From Gautieria morchelliformis (Eukaryota; Basidiomycota; Agaricomycetes; Gomphales; Gomphaceae): 64,000 nt of DNA. A model generated the notes under the pieces. It was given only the letters and a program-made list of their open reading frames with translations, was not told the DNA's origin and did no database searches. Each line of letters opens with the position of its first letter. Within the stretch, counting starts at the first letter, position 1. The position numbers and the translations under genes were made by a program. Below, piece after piece: positions 11,515 through 23,095 of the stretch. Location of the stretch: the NCBI GenBank assembly GCA_015179125.1, contig WHVA01000048.1, positions 186,001-250,000 of the forward strand. The letters run 5' to 3'.

Positions 11515-11987
11515 ATAGTCTTTCTCAACGCCATGTCACGTGATGTCTGCAACGCTAAATGAATAATGTTATTTCATTTTCGGTCGCCGACATCGCGCGT
11601 CTGTCCTGTGATCCAAGTTTTGAGAAATAGCTAATCTACTCGCCAACCAGGTCACCTACCTAGGATCTGACAATTATCCTGAACCCTCCTGGTTTTACGG
11701 ATGATAACGAGCACGCATATATAGAATTCGACGCAGCGGCTGGGCAGCAGCTAAAACTCGGGACTGAAATGCCATGGCGGCGTGACAGTAACTCATCCGC
11801 AGCGTGACATAATTAGAGTTGCACAGGGACAGAAATAGAATAGTAGCACCGCCGAAAATGTATTACAATTTACAAAGGACAGAAACCTGGTGGAGGGCCG
11901 ACACTGATGTGCTGCCGAAACGTGATGTGGACTCGACACAAAAACCATTTTTCAGGGACACTAGGGGTAAAGCCAGACACGAAAGGC
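11515..11987. promoter_or_regulatory. divergent intergenic region
   Basis: These 473 bp separate the PEX39-like gene from the PQ-loop gene and should hold both promoters. A CACGTGA motif lies at about 11536. No TATA box was convincing, and no coding similarity was seen. Confidence 0.35.
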
Positions 11988-13477
11988 ATGTCGGGGACCG
12001 AAATGCTGACATTATTAGGTCGTGCAAGTGCAACATGTCAGGCAAGTGTGAGCCTGTATGTCTTTCCATACAGCCTTGTTGCACTCTTTAATATTTATGT
12101 TATTTCAGCACCACAACGCGTTTGGAGCTGTTCTTACGACTGGTCTTTGTGTTGGTCTAATTCTTTCATACCTTCCTCAAGTACGCCTCCTCACTTGCGT
12201 GTAATCGACTGACCGGTGACGCCAGGAAGCGTGTAGCACTACCGAATTATTTCAAAAAACACCTCCGAAGGGTTCAGTCCATGGTACCTTCTGCTGGGTA
12301 GCACATCTGCCGCATCTGGGATGTTAAACGTGTACGCCACGCATCATACCCTTAAGATCGCATATTAAGATACGGGTTTATTTCCAGTATCATGCTGCAG
12401 TGGAATGTAATCATGTGCTGTTCTTCTGTAGTGAGTAGTGCCTATCTCGTGCAGTACTCACGTTGATCGACTATTCAGGGCCCAGGCTATTGCCTAGAGT
12501 CCCTCGGCGGTGTGATACAGGTTTCGTTACAATGGGCTCTTTTCACTCTAATGTAAACCTTTAACCTTTTTGCGATATGTCGCCTTCTGACGTTGCCCGT
12601 AGACTCGTACTTTTCCTCATCTACTTTCCTCCTCATCTCAAGTACGTGGACCTTCCACAACAGCCCGCCGATCCCACCCAGCCACTTCTTCCACCCTCGC
12701 GGAGTAATATTCAGAGCGACGACTGGCGATTGGCAGTCACCCTCGCCTGGGTAGTTGCCATCCATATGTACACTGTGTTGCTTTCCCACCTGTCTGTAAC
12801 ACTGACATAACCCTTTCATTCCTATCCCCCCGCTTTCACACCTAGTGCCTTTGAGACCTTCGTCACCCTCTTCTTGCTCATTTACCACTCTCCACCACGA
12901 CAGATCCAAATTTGGGCAACCTTTCTAGGCGTTACGTCTGCTGGCCTCGCAGTTATACAGTATCTTCCTCAGCTCATCAAAACGTACCGCATGAAACGCG
13001 TTGGTGCCATTAGCATCCCCATGATGTGTATCCAAACCCCCGGGGCTGTACTAATGGTTCTTAGTATCGCTTTAAGGTAAGATGGCTTCAAATTGTTTAT
13101 GCCATGAGTGCTGAACACGTACACAGGCCAGGAACGAATTGGACAAGTACGTGACATGACTTTCATATTGTTTTTGAAACCTGAGCGACTATATAGGTTG
13201 GATTACATACGCCACAGCAGGCCTGATGCAAGGCTCGCTTCTTGTTATGTGCCTCCTCTGGAAAGCCCGCCAAGCACGGCTTCGCATAGATGATTTTGGG
13301 AATAAGATTGGTCCCGACGTTCCAACTGTGACTGTTACAAACGGAGACCCGGATTTCTTGGAACAAGAGGTGGAGGGTGTTGATGCGGGAGAACATACCC
13401 CTTTGCTCAGGCAACAAGGAAATCTCGGACTACGGGGGAAAACAAGAAGCCTTTTTGCTTGGGTAATCGGATGGTAA
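11988..13477 (+). CDS. PQ-loop repeat membrane transporter
   Basis: Seven-helix protein of the PQ-loop/SWEET-like fold, members of which carry basic amino acids or cystine across vacuolar membranes. The proposed start is 11988 (MSGTEMLTLLGRASATCQ), followed by an intron and HHNAFGAVLTTGLCVGLILSYLPQ, the first PQ motif. Later exons read HYRIISKNTSEGFSPWYLLLGSTSAASGM, then GYCLESLGGVIQVSLQWALFTL, LVLFLIYFPPHLKYVD and DDWRLAVTLAWVVAIH. Next come AFETFVTLFLLIYHSPPRQIQIWATFLGV and the second PQ motif, VIQYLPQLIKTYRMKRVGAISIP. The C-terminal tail is acidic and ends FAWVIGW. Both PQ dipeptides are present and all exons connect with 50-100-bp introns. The first intron appears to use a GC donor. The exact first exon is the least certain part. 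Confidence 0.85.
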
Positions 13478-13850
13478 TGTAAATACCAACACTTTTTTTT
13501 TTGCATTGTTGGACGTCGTAGTAACTTCAGACGAGACTGTTCATATGTTCCAAAAAATATTGTTCTGGATAAATATATCTTGAAGACCTGAGCTTGTGGT
13601 TGGCAGAATGCAGACAATGCACGCATGTCCTTACTTACACACATGATAATCCCAGTAAAGAAATGAGGATGGATTGGACAGAGAGACATTAATCGTGGAA
13701 TCCATGAAACCGAAGGTTTGAACGACGATGGGTGTTCGGAAAGGAATGTCGTCAAGTAAATAGACGCCCGCCCTTGATCACCGTAACTGGGCACAAAGCA
13801 CTCTTCCAGATTACAAATGGAAACCACGGATATATAGAAGAGTGAAAACT
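13478..13850. terminator. convergent intergenic region (3' ends)
   Basis: These 373 bp lie between the converging stops of the PQ-loop and AP-1 mu genes and should contain both polyadenylation regions. A T-run occurs at about 13492-13503. AT-rich sequence at 13545-13580 (ataaatatatc) could serve as processing signals on either strand. Confidence 0.35.
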
Positions 13851-15612
13851 CTACATAGGTACTATTGGGGCACTTCCCTTCTCTTGCGCCGTCCGGAGGC
13901 TGCGTTATCGCCATGTCAAGTGAGCGGGAATCCCAAAATAAACGAAAAACATACCTGTAGTCGTCTCCGTGTTGTGTAATATATCTAATTCAGAGTTAGG
14001 GCGCGAGACGAATAGAATATGGCTCCAGCAACTCACCTCACCCATGGAAGCGCCTGGTACCCACTCTTTTCTACAATCTTCAAGTATCGCACCTGAATAC
14101 CTGAAACCGTAAAATACGGAATCTCGAATTTGACTGTGATTGGCGCCCGCTTTGCAGTCTCTGTCTCGTCTGCTGGCACAAAATGAATGGGTGGGCGCGG
14201 TTACATACGGATCAGGAAGGGAGCGAGACGCACCACCCTTAACACTAGGTAGGCCGAAGTGCGCACGCATAAGAAACTCGCGACTTCCCCCGAGTTGCTT
14301 GATTTTCCAGACAAACGCAGACTTGTCTGGCGCATATTGTACAGTTCCTGTTGACGCCTTCGATGGTGTTAGGAGACCAAACTGTCGTAAACGAAAAAAT
14401 TTATAACAAGGACATGCTCACCCGGAACTTGGGACTATCCGCATCATCTGGCACTGGAACATAGATCTCAACATTATTGGCAGTGCTCCTACGCTTGAAT
14501 TGGGCTTTGCATTTGACCATGTATTCCACCCTCGATCCCTTGTGACTTTCCACAGCAGCCTCAACCCAGATCAAAGGTTTCACAGGTGTTGACAGCCGAT
14601 ATGACATGAGTTCAAATTCACCGTCCGGCGGAATGAATGAGATCGTACGGTCATTCTCGAACCGCGACAGGCGTACGCATTGATGGAACTTGACATCTTC
14701 CATTTCGATTGCCTTTCCACGTGCAGCTGGGACGTTTTGAGTGTAAGCAAGTGCACCTGTCGACTGCGCGCAAATCTGACACACTTCTACCGGTGCTCTC
14801 GAACATGACCTTGTCATTTAACCCTAGCCGAAGCTCGGGCATGCCAGATAGGTAACACTTCATCTTCACCGCCCCAAGAATCTCCGAACGAATGACGGCT
14901 CCATTCGCATTGACCTATCGGTACATGAACATTGACATGGACGATACATCAAGCATAGTCAATTACTCACCAAAAGATTGACACTCTCAATGACATCCAA
15001 GAACACTTCGTTCTTCCGATACCGAATCCCTTCTGACCGCCACGACACAGCATTTGTAACTGTTGGGGGAGGTCGCACCTGTATCTCAAGTTTATGTGAC
15101 TCTTGGGTAATGTACCTGAACACTGCGGTGAGCAATCGCCCATTTGAATGGAGCGGCCACGTACTCTTGCAAGATCTTGCTCTCTGTTGTTTGTGGGAAA
15201 CCAAAATCCATCATCTCGTCCAGGAGCTCGTATATGATGACAAAGTTGTCTCTAATGGATTCTTCTTCAAGCTCCTTGAAATACTCAATCAATACCTGGG
15301 TCAAACGGTGAAGGTACAGGATAATCTCGGCGGCATTGCTGTTGCGTTTTGATAGTGCGAGAACTACACGAATAAGTAAACACAGGAAGAGATATTATAA
15401 AACGTGCACTCACGGTAGAGATTACTATGGCGGATGTGGATGTAATTTATGCCCTGGCTTGTGAAGCACGGTGTAACTTGTTGTCCATCTTCCTCGATCT
15501 CGAGAACAAGGGGCAAGAAACGTTCAATGTATGATGGTGGGACATCATCACGGTAAGAGCGTTGGATCAAGGGTTTGCCCTTGAGGTCGAGGATGGCCAC
15601 CAAGCTTGCCAT
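13851..15612 (-). CDS. APM1: AP-1 clathrin adaptor complex, mu subunit
   Basis: Medium chain of the AP-1 clathrin adaptor, which binds tyrosine-based sorting signals at the trans-Golgi network and endosomes. The start at 15612 gives MASLVAILDLKGKPLIQRSYR and IERFLPLVLEIEEDG, the longin-like N-terminal domain. The next exons read YLHRLTQVLIEYFKELEEESIRDNF and IIYELLDEMMDFGFPQTTE, then WRSEGIRYRKNEVFLDVIESVNLL at the start of the mu-homology domain. Signal-binding-domain exons include LGLNDKVMFES, VKFHQCVRLSRFENDRTISFIPPDGEFELMSYRL, FVWKIKQLGGSREFLMRAHFGLPS and VKFEIPYFTVSGIQVRYLKIVEKSGYQALPWVR. The last two exons give YITQHGDDY and SLRTAQEKGSAPIVPM, stop at 13851; the intron between them splits the Ser codon. 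All domains are present and uninterrupted. About eight introns are needed. The C-terminus after SLRT is slightly longer than in most orthologues. Confidence 0.94.
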
Positions 15613-16088
15613 GACCAACTGAAGTGGCTTACATAAGCAGCTGTCGCTAATTTGAGCATTCCAGTATGGCGATAATCTCCGGACGCGACTCACATGATTT
15701 ACTGCTGATTCTATTGTGGAGACAAGCTCGAATTGCTGTTTTGATTGCTCCGCCGCGGTGGTTGTGATGTACGGTCACCCCGAGCCCAACTTGCCCGAAG
15801 GTTGGATCATCATTGCATACGGTAACGTTGATATGTTAACCTTGTGCATTGGCAGGGCAGGCTGTCATCGCCATCCTGGAGCGTGCTGATGTTTTGTCAA
15901 AGTTTACTATTTATTATGTCTGAGCGGGCAAGTTCTTCCTGCCACTGCCAATCTTCAGCCTAGCCGCCGCCAAATACTTTCGTGCAGCCTTACATATCGC
16001 TTGACCATGTGCGCATACGTACTACCTTTACCCACAGTTCGACACCCGGTGGGTCCTGCATGGCAACGATCTTTGGAGCATCGGTAAT
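15613..16088. other. intergenic region upstream of AP-1 mu
   Basis: About 480 bp upstream of the AP-1 mu start, expected to contain its promoter and 5' leader. Small open frames on both strands show no recognisable similarity. Confidence 0.35.
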
Positions 16089-17607
16089 TCAATTGACTTT
16101 CCCGTTCATTGACAGTCGTTCCATGGGATTTGGGAATGTATCTATGCGGAAAGCCAGTAGGCCAGTTGCACGTTTTGCTGTAGCATGACCCCTTGGGCTA
16201 AGTGGCACTTCCTTGCTGCAATTGTTATCATTGAGGTGAGAAGAGTTGCAGGGTCTCGTATTAGAGAGCATTCGTTTTCAGAAGGTGCCGAAGTTCAGAA
16301 GCTAACAACGGCTTACGTTATGGCTGTGAAAGCACACAAGGTTGAAAAGCACTGGCGCAGACGCATTGGTAAATTTTGGGCTATGTTTTGCTCCACTTTT
16401 ACCCGGTGGAGCATCAAAAAGCTGGCTTTCCAGCAAACCGAATCCTCTGCCTAATGGGACGACTAGAATCGGATTCATGGTGCGTGCCTTATCTGACTCA
16501 CCGTCCATACTTGAATCATTTTCGCCACGTTGTTGCTTATTGTATCCTCCCGTTCGCAGAGGGTCCTGTCAGTGGTTGGTAATGTGGACTTCTGACTATC
16601 AGCGGGCGTATGTCCGAACGTCAGCACGGCTGTGTCGTTGTATTTCGGCAAGGTCTTTGTGAGTTCCAGATTGTCGTCCCATAGCTCGTCAGTGGTATCA
16701 TGTTCACATTGACAGCTAGCAGTGCGTATGACAGCTGTGCTTTGCATATTCAGATGCTTCTTGTACTATCATAGTGATCACTTAGTGATCACACGCGACA
16801 GGTACGTAGTCAGTTGTCTTCTAAGGGTTGTTGGTTCTATCCTTGAGTGTGTCCAATTATATTCATGGAAAGGGCAGGTGGCAGCAAACCAAGGGTGCAG
16901 AACAATGTGAATGTTGTTGGACACACTGACATGAGGGGATATCAGTCTGACATAACGCCGAAGGGGCTCATAGGGCGACTGGCAAAAAATGTAAGCGTCG
17001 CGTGCCATATTTGCACACGGGGACGCGTTCATTGTTGCTCTCCTCAAAACTGTGGCCTTTCCCCGCTTCTGCTGTCTTCCAGATAGCGAATTGGCCGTTT
17101 CAGAGGAGGTATAATCCATACTCCCTTCCCCTTCGTCTGCGATATAAACATCACCCAACAGATCTTCTTGATGGATTGAACCAACTTGGCCCCAATATAC
17201 TCATCCTCCAGCTCGGTGTCCGGTTCCCGCGTATCAGAGTTTACTGGGATATATTCATCGTCGCTTGGTAATTCTACCCTACGCTTCTCCAGGTGAAGAT
17301 CGGAAGTCAACAACGACCCTACCAGATGACATCGTTTTGGGGGTAGAGTACGGTATCTTCTCGCGATCCATATTGAATTTGATCTGTGCCAGTGTCGCAC
17401 TCGTGCATCGAAATGGAAGCCATTCCGGTTGTCCTGACCTGCTCCATTCATTGCCTCCTGCGCCGATCTGCGTACTGCTGACAAAATCTGATCTCCTCTC
17501 CAAGGCTCACCAACAATCGTGGGAAAGCGGCAGGCACAGGCACTCGTTGCCGCGTCGGCAGACCCTTGTTTTCTCATACGGGTTTCTATTTCTGGCCTGA
17601 TCTCCAA
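16089..17607 (-). CDS. possible unrecognised spliced gene
   Basis: Several minus-strand open stretches could be exons of one gene, but I recognise no family. The clearest is about 17285-17160, where one frame is acidic and coding-like (LPSDDEYIPVNSDTREPDTELEDEYIGAKLVQSIKKICW) and can continue, after a short GT-AG gap, as DVYIADEGEGSMDYTSSETANSLSGRQQKRGKATVLRR. Further frames near 16700-16500 (TADSQKSTLPTTDRTLCERE) and 16480-16310 may be additional exons. Against this, no catalytic or domain motif is visible, no convincing start was found, and an inverted repeat shared with 18.3 kb lies inside. It may be a fast-evolving gene, a pseudogene or chance. Confidence 0.25.
16991..17029 (-). repeat. 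short inverted repeat, left copy
   Basis: On the minus strand this segment reads GACGCG...CCCGTGTGCAAATATGGCACGCGACGCTTA in outline and closely matches 18312-18357 on the plus strand, with differences at a few CpG positions and a small insertion. The two copies are about 1.3 kb apart and inverted. Similarity stops outside about 40 bp. Confidence 0.6.
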
Positions 17608-18163
17608 ACTATCCTCAGGGTATTATCATGGTTGTCTTATTCAAGGTCTTTCCACTTATTCCTTATCTTTTGGTTTTCGGTATCCGAGACTGCATTATAT
17701 TCAAGTAGGTGTGCTTCTCTCTTCTTGTATCCTCGATGGCATCCCGCCCCCGCTCTTCTTAGGTATTCATTTTACCGTCCTTCACCATCGTGCTTGAATC
17801 CTCCGCTCGGACCACCTTTAGACGCTGAGGACGGCCCTCGGATCGACTAGTCCCTCCTCACCCGCTGATGCCTGTGGCATCTGTTCTCCTACGCATAGCC
17901 GCCAAATACCGCCAATCTTTGTTGTTTTCGTTGACCCTTTCGATGTATACCTAGAAGCAACCGCATGTCCATGATCTCGCGCTTGCCTACGTCTGCAATT
18001 TCCATCGCTGTCTCTACCTCCAACCTCCGATCACCCCCTCCACTCCCTGCCCTTGGTAATGACGTACCGGTTTTCTGATGCGCGCTATGTAACTTAGTCT
18101 GTTACTCTTGGTTGTGTAGAGATACTGTTGTACTAATTTTTACGATCCTGTGTAATTCCAGTC

Positions 18164-18265
18164 GTCGGCCATAAACTGAGAATTATGAAGCGCCTCAAGG
18201 ACAAGTGCCGAAGATTCTCCTCTCTGATGGAGGTCATAAGCTGAGCATTATGAAGCGCTTCAATG
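18164..18265. repeat. degenerate direct repeat, two copies
   Basis: Two copies of roughly 36 bp (18164-18199 and about 18224-18262), sharing CATAA-CTGAG-ATTATGAAGCGC in outline, are spaced about 62 bp apart. They look like an old tandem duplication; no function is evident. Confidence 0.6.
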
Positions 18266-18311
18266 ATTCTCTTCTCACATTTCTCTCATTAAAGGGGTTG
18301 ACGCGTGCGTG

Positions 18312-18357
18312 GGACGCGTCCCGCCGCCCCGTGTGCAAACATGGCACGCGGCGCTAA
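18312..18357 (+). repeat. short inverted repeat, right copy
   Basis: Inverted match of 16991-17029 with the core CCCGTGTGCAAACATGGCACG. The pair could be the relic ends of a small transposon or two independent copies of a short dispersed repeat. Confidence 0.6.
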
Positions 18358-19183
18358 GTTTCGGACTCTGAATCATTCCCGAGCGCGTCATTAACACCCT
18401 TCCAGTCCAGTAACGTGCTATACGGCTGGGACATGTAGGTATGAATCAGGGATACTTATTATGGTACGGGAGCCCCCAGGCACCAGTCTGTCGGCCCGCT
18501 GGATCCCCCCGGTGAGAACCCACGGGATAGTCATATCTCGCATATTTGGGCATATCGTGCAATCCAGCACTCATTACAGCATTATTCTACTTCGTTCTCG
18601 TCCCGCACGGAGCGCCGCTCTCCCGCACGGACTCTCCAGCTGGAACCGCCTGGAATGGATCGATACAATGTGAGATTCAAACAAAAACGTCACGCTGGTG
18701 ACGCCATAATACACGGGGTTCCGGTTCTTACCGGCCGGTGAGTTTTTGGTTATCAAGTCTATGAAACGGAAACATCATCAAGCCATACGTGCCTTGCGTG
18801 CCTCTAACAAATGCGCGCCACATCCGAAGATCAGTGGTAAGTACTTACCTCCACGTAGAAACCTTGAATGATCCTACTGCACCAGAATTAGCTATATTGT
18901 ACCCTCTTGACGCCGCTCCGGACGGTCTTAATTTTTGGTCAGCATTGTACATGTCACTCAGGTTGATGCAAGGTGATGTTGGAATGCCATCTCAGGTCTC
19001 TTCCGCTTCTGAAATACCAAGCTGCCCTGCATAATGGTCTGCAGGTCTGGCAGAGACACTTACAAATTTACGTTCGCAAGGATATTTCTGGCAAAGGTGT
19101 ACTCCTCGGCTCCGAATTTTCTTCCTTGTGATTCTGTACGATGTAGTCGGAGTGCAAACAGGTCCCTTGACGCACACTGACGC

Positions 19184-21497
19184 ATGTTAGGGTCCAGCCG
19201 CTCAATGTCTTCTTTCTGTCAGGTAACAGTACACGGATTTTATCTTAAGTGTCGCACTCAATGCACTCAATACAGGCGCAACCCAGCTTCTCCTCTCCCC
19301 TCTCCAGCATCCGAAAACCTCCCCGTCTTCTCTGTCCTCAGTCGTCCAATGCGCAGTGTTACTTCCTGCATCACCACTTGTATTCATGCAGAACACGAGG
19401 GTCGTGCTGGCGAGGGTGGACCTGATAACGATCCATCTGAGACTGCCTTGTCCTTACGTTCTTCTCTCTCAGAGGACGGGACGACTACGACTGATGATTC
19501 GGCTGGCGAGGGTGTACCTGATAACGATCCATCTGAGTCTGCCTTGTCCTTACGTTCTTCTCTCTCAGAGAACGGGACGACTACGACTGATGATTCGGAC
19601 GACGTCGATGATGAATTCGACAACCCACCCCACGCCCCCGCTTCTGAGCAGCTACCCACTACGGAGCACTTTGAGTTCGGTCATTGTCTCAATGAGGCGT
19701 ACAGATACACCTCAGCATACAAGGCGGGCACGGCTCACATACCCCACGTCGAGGAGCAGCCTCCCCATTACATTGTCATCACAACGTACTTGACATATAT
19801 CCTTGTGATCATCCTCGGCCACATGAGAGATTTCGTTGGCAAGCGGTTCTGCCCAGAAGCCTACCGGCATTTAATTCCCAGCAATGTGAGTAAGGCCGTG
19901 TCTCTACACATGAATGAGGCGTTGACCTCTCTTGTCTCAGGGTTACGCAGCGTTCAACTCGGACTTTGATTCGTTTTACTCGCGACGCCTCAAGGCCCGC
20001 ATGGACGATTGCTTTTCCCGTCCTATCACAGGAGTGCCTGGACGTACTGTCACTGTGCTTGAACGCACGTCTTCGAACAACAACACCACGCTTCACCTCA
20101 CGGGTACCAGCATCCGTGCGCTCAACATTTCGTCGTACAACTATCTTGGATTTGCACAGGCACATGGTGGGTGTGCTGACGCAGTTGAAGAAGGACTGCG
20201 AAGGTATGGCGTGTCAGCGGGTGGTGCTCGTCTCGAGTGTGGCACAACAGACCTGCACTTACAGGCGGAGGCGCTTGTTGCCAGATTCGTTGGTACCGAA
20301 GATGCCATTATTGCCTCTATGGGATTTGCGACAAATTCGACGACTTTGCCTGCTCTGGTTGGCAAGGGCTGCCTCGTAATCTCAGATGAACTCAACCATG
20401 CGTCAATTCGCTTTGGTATTCGGATTAGCGGGGCACACGTTCGCACTTTTAAACATAACGATGTGAACTCGCTCGAAATTCTTTTGAGAGAGGTCATCAG
20501 CCAGGGGCAGCCCAGAACCCATAGACCATGGCGGAAGATTGTTCTTGTCGTCGAGGGACTCTACTCGATGGAAGGCACACTTGTCGACCTACCGGCAATC
20601 ATGCAGCTCAAGGCAAGGTACAAGGTATCCATCCATATTTGATCAATTGTGTCACACTTAGTCTGACATGCACTATAGTTTTACATTTACCTTGACGAGG
20701 CCCACTCCATTGGCGCTCTTGGTCCCCATGGACGCGGAGTAGCCGATTACTTTGGTATCGATCCTCGATCCATTGACATTCTCATGGGCACTTTTACGAA
20801 ATCATTTGGCGCGTCAGGGGGATACATCGCTGGCTCACGTGATGTAATCTCGCGTCTCCGCACCCGCTCGCATGCTGGCTGCTACACCGAATCTAGTTCA
20901 CCGGCCGTACTCACGCAGATCATCTCATCAATGGGCTCTATCATGGGCGTCTCTCCTTCCGTACTCGATGACAGCTCGCCCAACGCCGAGTCTCCCTCTG
21001 CAGCCCTAATGCGAAAGGATGTACATGTTCATCCGGGTCCCGCGCCTTTGGTGCTTATGCCTGCTTGGCTCAATCTCCCGCAGCACTTGCGGGATGGGTC
21101 AGAGGGTCGGCTGCGCCTTCGTCGTCTTGCATTCAATGCGCGCTACCTCTCACGAGGACTGAACAAACTCGGATTTTTCACTTCCGGACATGTCGACTCG
21201 CCCATTATCCCGCTCATGCTATTTAACCCTGGCAAAATGACGCTTTTTTCGCGTTTCATGCTGGCGCGGAAGACGCCCATTGTCGTCGTCGTCGTGGCGT
21301 ACCCTGCTACGCCGATCGTGAGTGGTCGTGCACGCTTCTGCGTCAGCGCCTCACATACAAAGGAGGACTGCGACACCGTGTTGCGTGCGTGTGATGAGAT
21401 TGGGGAGATACTTCACATGAAGTATCGGCCCCGGAAGGGCCGGTGGCCGTTAGACGAAGTGATCCGCCGAGCCGTAGAACTCGTTGAGATGGAGTGA
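19184..21497 (+). CDS. LCB2: serine palmitoyltransferase subunit 2
   Basis: PLP-dependent subunit of serine palmitoyltransferase, which condenses serine and palmitoyl-CoA at the ER to start sphingolipid synthesis. Three exons were read: 19184-19885, 19941-20624 and 20679-21497, all joined in phase 0 (734 residues from 19184; 679 if the better-looking ATG at 19349, MRSVTSCITT, is used). A hydrophobic segment PPHYIVITTYLTYILVIILGHMRDFVGKRF precedes the catalytic domain, as in other LCB2 proteins. The domain has NISSYNYLGFAQAHGG, GGARLECGTTDLH, SDELNHASIRFGIRISGA, FYIYLDEAHSIGALGPHGRG and GTFTKSFGASGGYIAG, whose lysine binds PLP. The C-terminus ends AVELVEME. The N-terminal extension holds an in-frame 96-bp duplication. 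All catalytic motifs are intact. Confidence 0.94.
19406..19597 (+). repeat. 96-bp tandem duplication inside LCB2
   Basis: Two copies of a 96-bp unit (starts at 19406 and 19502) encode two 32-residue acidic, Ser/Thr-rich blocks (PDNDPSE-ALSLRSSLSE-GTTTTDDS). Few differences separate them, suggesting a recent in-frame duplication in the N-terminal cytosolic part upstream of the membrane segment. Confidence 0.92.
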
Positions 21498-23095
21498 TTC
21501 CAAAGGCCATGTACCTTAAGTTTCGTTGCTATCAAATTCATAGAGTACTAGAGGGTGTAAATATGTTGGTACTGTAGTATACGACCATTTGCTGACCTTT
21601 GAGCTGAGCCATTTTGGCCTGTCACGAGACTCTGAGGCGCCACCAGGCGTCACGGTGATCTCTGTAGTGTACTTACTGTACACTGCAGAAAGCGCCGGCA
21701 CCTAAAAATCAGATGAAACGGAACTTGAGTTTCAGTACAAATCCAGCTAAAAATGAGCACTGATTTTTAGCTCCCGAAGCGTTCTCGGCCCCTTTGACCA
21801 TGAACTGATTTCTAGTAGTGAAAATGTCCCACTTTGCACTGTTTTTTTAGCTCAAAATGAGCTGAATTCTAGCTTGTTTAGGACTAATAAAAAGTACATT
21901 CAGAACTACTTTTTAAGTACAGACATCATTGCCTAGCGAGAACTCGGGGTATGCGTATTGCCAGAGTCGAACATAATTACGAGCTCCGTGTCCGCCATGA
22001 AGCACCCCAGACACATTCTGCATCATAATGTATCAGGCGATGTACCAGTAAGCGGGTGATAGATGTCTCGCGATGGACCGTAGACTGAAACCGAAAGCAG
22101 TGAGGCGCGGATCTGTGGTAAATATTAAGGAGGTACAAGGATGACGGCGGGTGCAAGGCGGTGCCAGCTAAGGAGGGGCCAGTAAGCAAGGGGAATAAGA
22201 CTCCAGAATTGATCTTACTGACAATAACTGCCCATGCTCCCATCCAAACGGCCCAACCCCCGATGAAATAATGAGACACACGCACAATTTCCTTCCGGAC
22301 GCATTCTTACGCCAGTAAGTATGATATATACTGATCAAATGCAAACCAGGGGTAAATGAACCGCGAGGGCCGATTTGATGAGTAAGGCTCACTCGTAGGA
22401 GCTGCAGGCAATTCAGTCAGTCCGGGAAAGCCTTACGTACGTACGGAGAGAGAACGTTACAAAATACTGGAGACAGCTATGAGCTCGGCGCTGGCAGCTG
22501 ACGTGACGGCCATGCTGCAGAGGATCGGGTGGAAGCCATCAGGCCTCATATCTTACGCATATCTAAGGGATATGGTGGGCCACGGTACGTACAAGACGAC
22601 GAGGAGAACTGCCACTGTGCCCCCTTTGCCCATCAGGACAGCAGCAGCGGCCGGTGCAGCCAGTCCGGCACTAGTCTGCGGAATGAAGTCAATAGGTCGA
22701 CGGTAAGCTAAAGATGCACAAAAGTGCATACCTGGGATGTGGAGAGCGGCTGGGGATAAGTGGGGAATAGTGGCTGAACATAACAGTCAGATAAGCAATG
22801 AGTTCTTTATCAACTTTCCGCTCTATGATGTGATGAAGGATTGCTATATACGTTGGTAATCAATGCACGGGCAGCCAGGCCAAGACAGCTCGCGAATGCC
22901 CACGGTACTGAGAACCATGATATGCCGCCAAGCATCTACACAGATCAGTCCAAACAACACAAAAAACCCGACCAGAAAGAAAACAATTTAATCCACTAAA
23001 CCTTATTCAAAGACAAACATACGTACATAGGCTTTCGTAGTCGATTCAGGCGCGCTGGCGATTGCCTACCCGGAGGCAAGTCACGAGGGGCGGCG
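21498..23095. other. long intergenic stretch, no gene recognised
   Basis: These 1.6 kb between LCB2 and the seven-TM gene contain no recognisable coding region. A minus-strand frame at 22285-21977 (SHYFIGGWAVWMGAWAVIVSK) is hydrophobic, but no exon chain could be built. An AT-rich block at about 21700-21900 has repeated CTAAAAATCAGT-like and CAGTACAA words also found at 24430-24590. Confidence 0.4.
21700..21880. repeat. AT-rich block with words shared with 24430-24590
   Basis: Short words such as TTTCAGTACAA, GATTTTTAGC and GCTAAAAAT recur in both orientations here and again at 24430-24590 (AAATTTCAGTACT, CTAAATTTCAGTACAAG). The two blocks bracket the seven-TM gene. They may be members of a small nonautonomous repeat family, but no clean termini were found. 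Confidence 0.35.

Larger units (their letters stand above)
17608..19183. other. long intergenic stretch with short repeats
   Basis: No gene was recognised in these 1.58 kb. They contain a degenerate direct repeat at 18164-18265, the right copy of a short inverted repeat at 18312-18357 (with a small GACGCGT...GACGCGTC palindrome), and a duplicated TCCCGCACGGA word near 18600-18630. The end near 19183 should hold the LCB2 promoter and possibly a 5' exon. Confidence 0.4.

Noticed and set aside
22479-22706. Small Ala/Thr-rich plus-strand frame as a gene
   Set aside because: No similarity, no exon partners, codon use not convincing.
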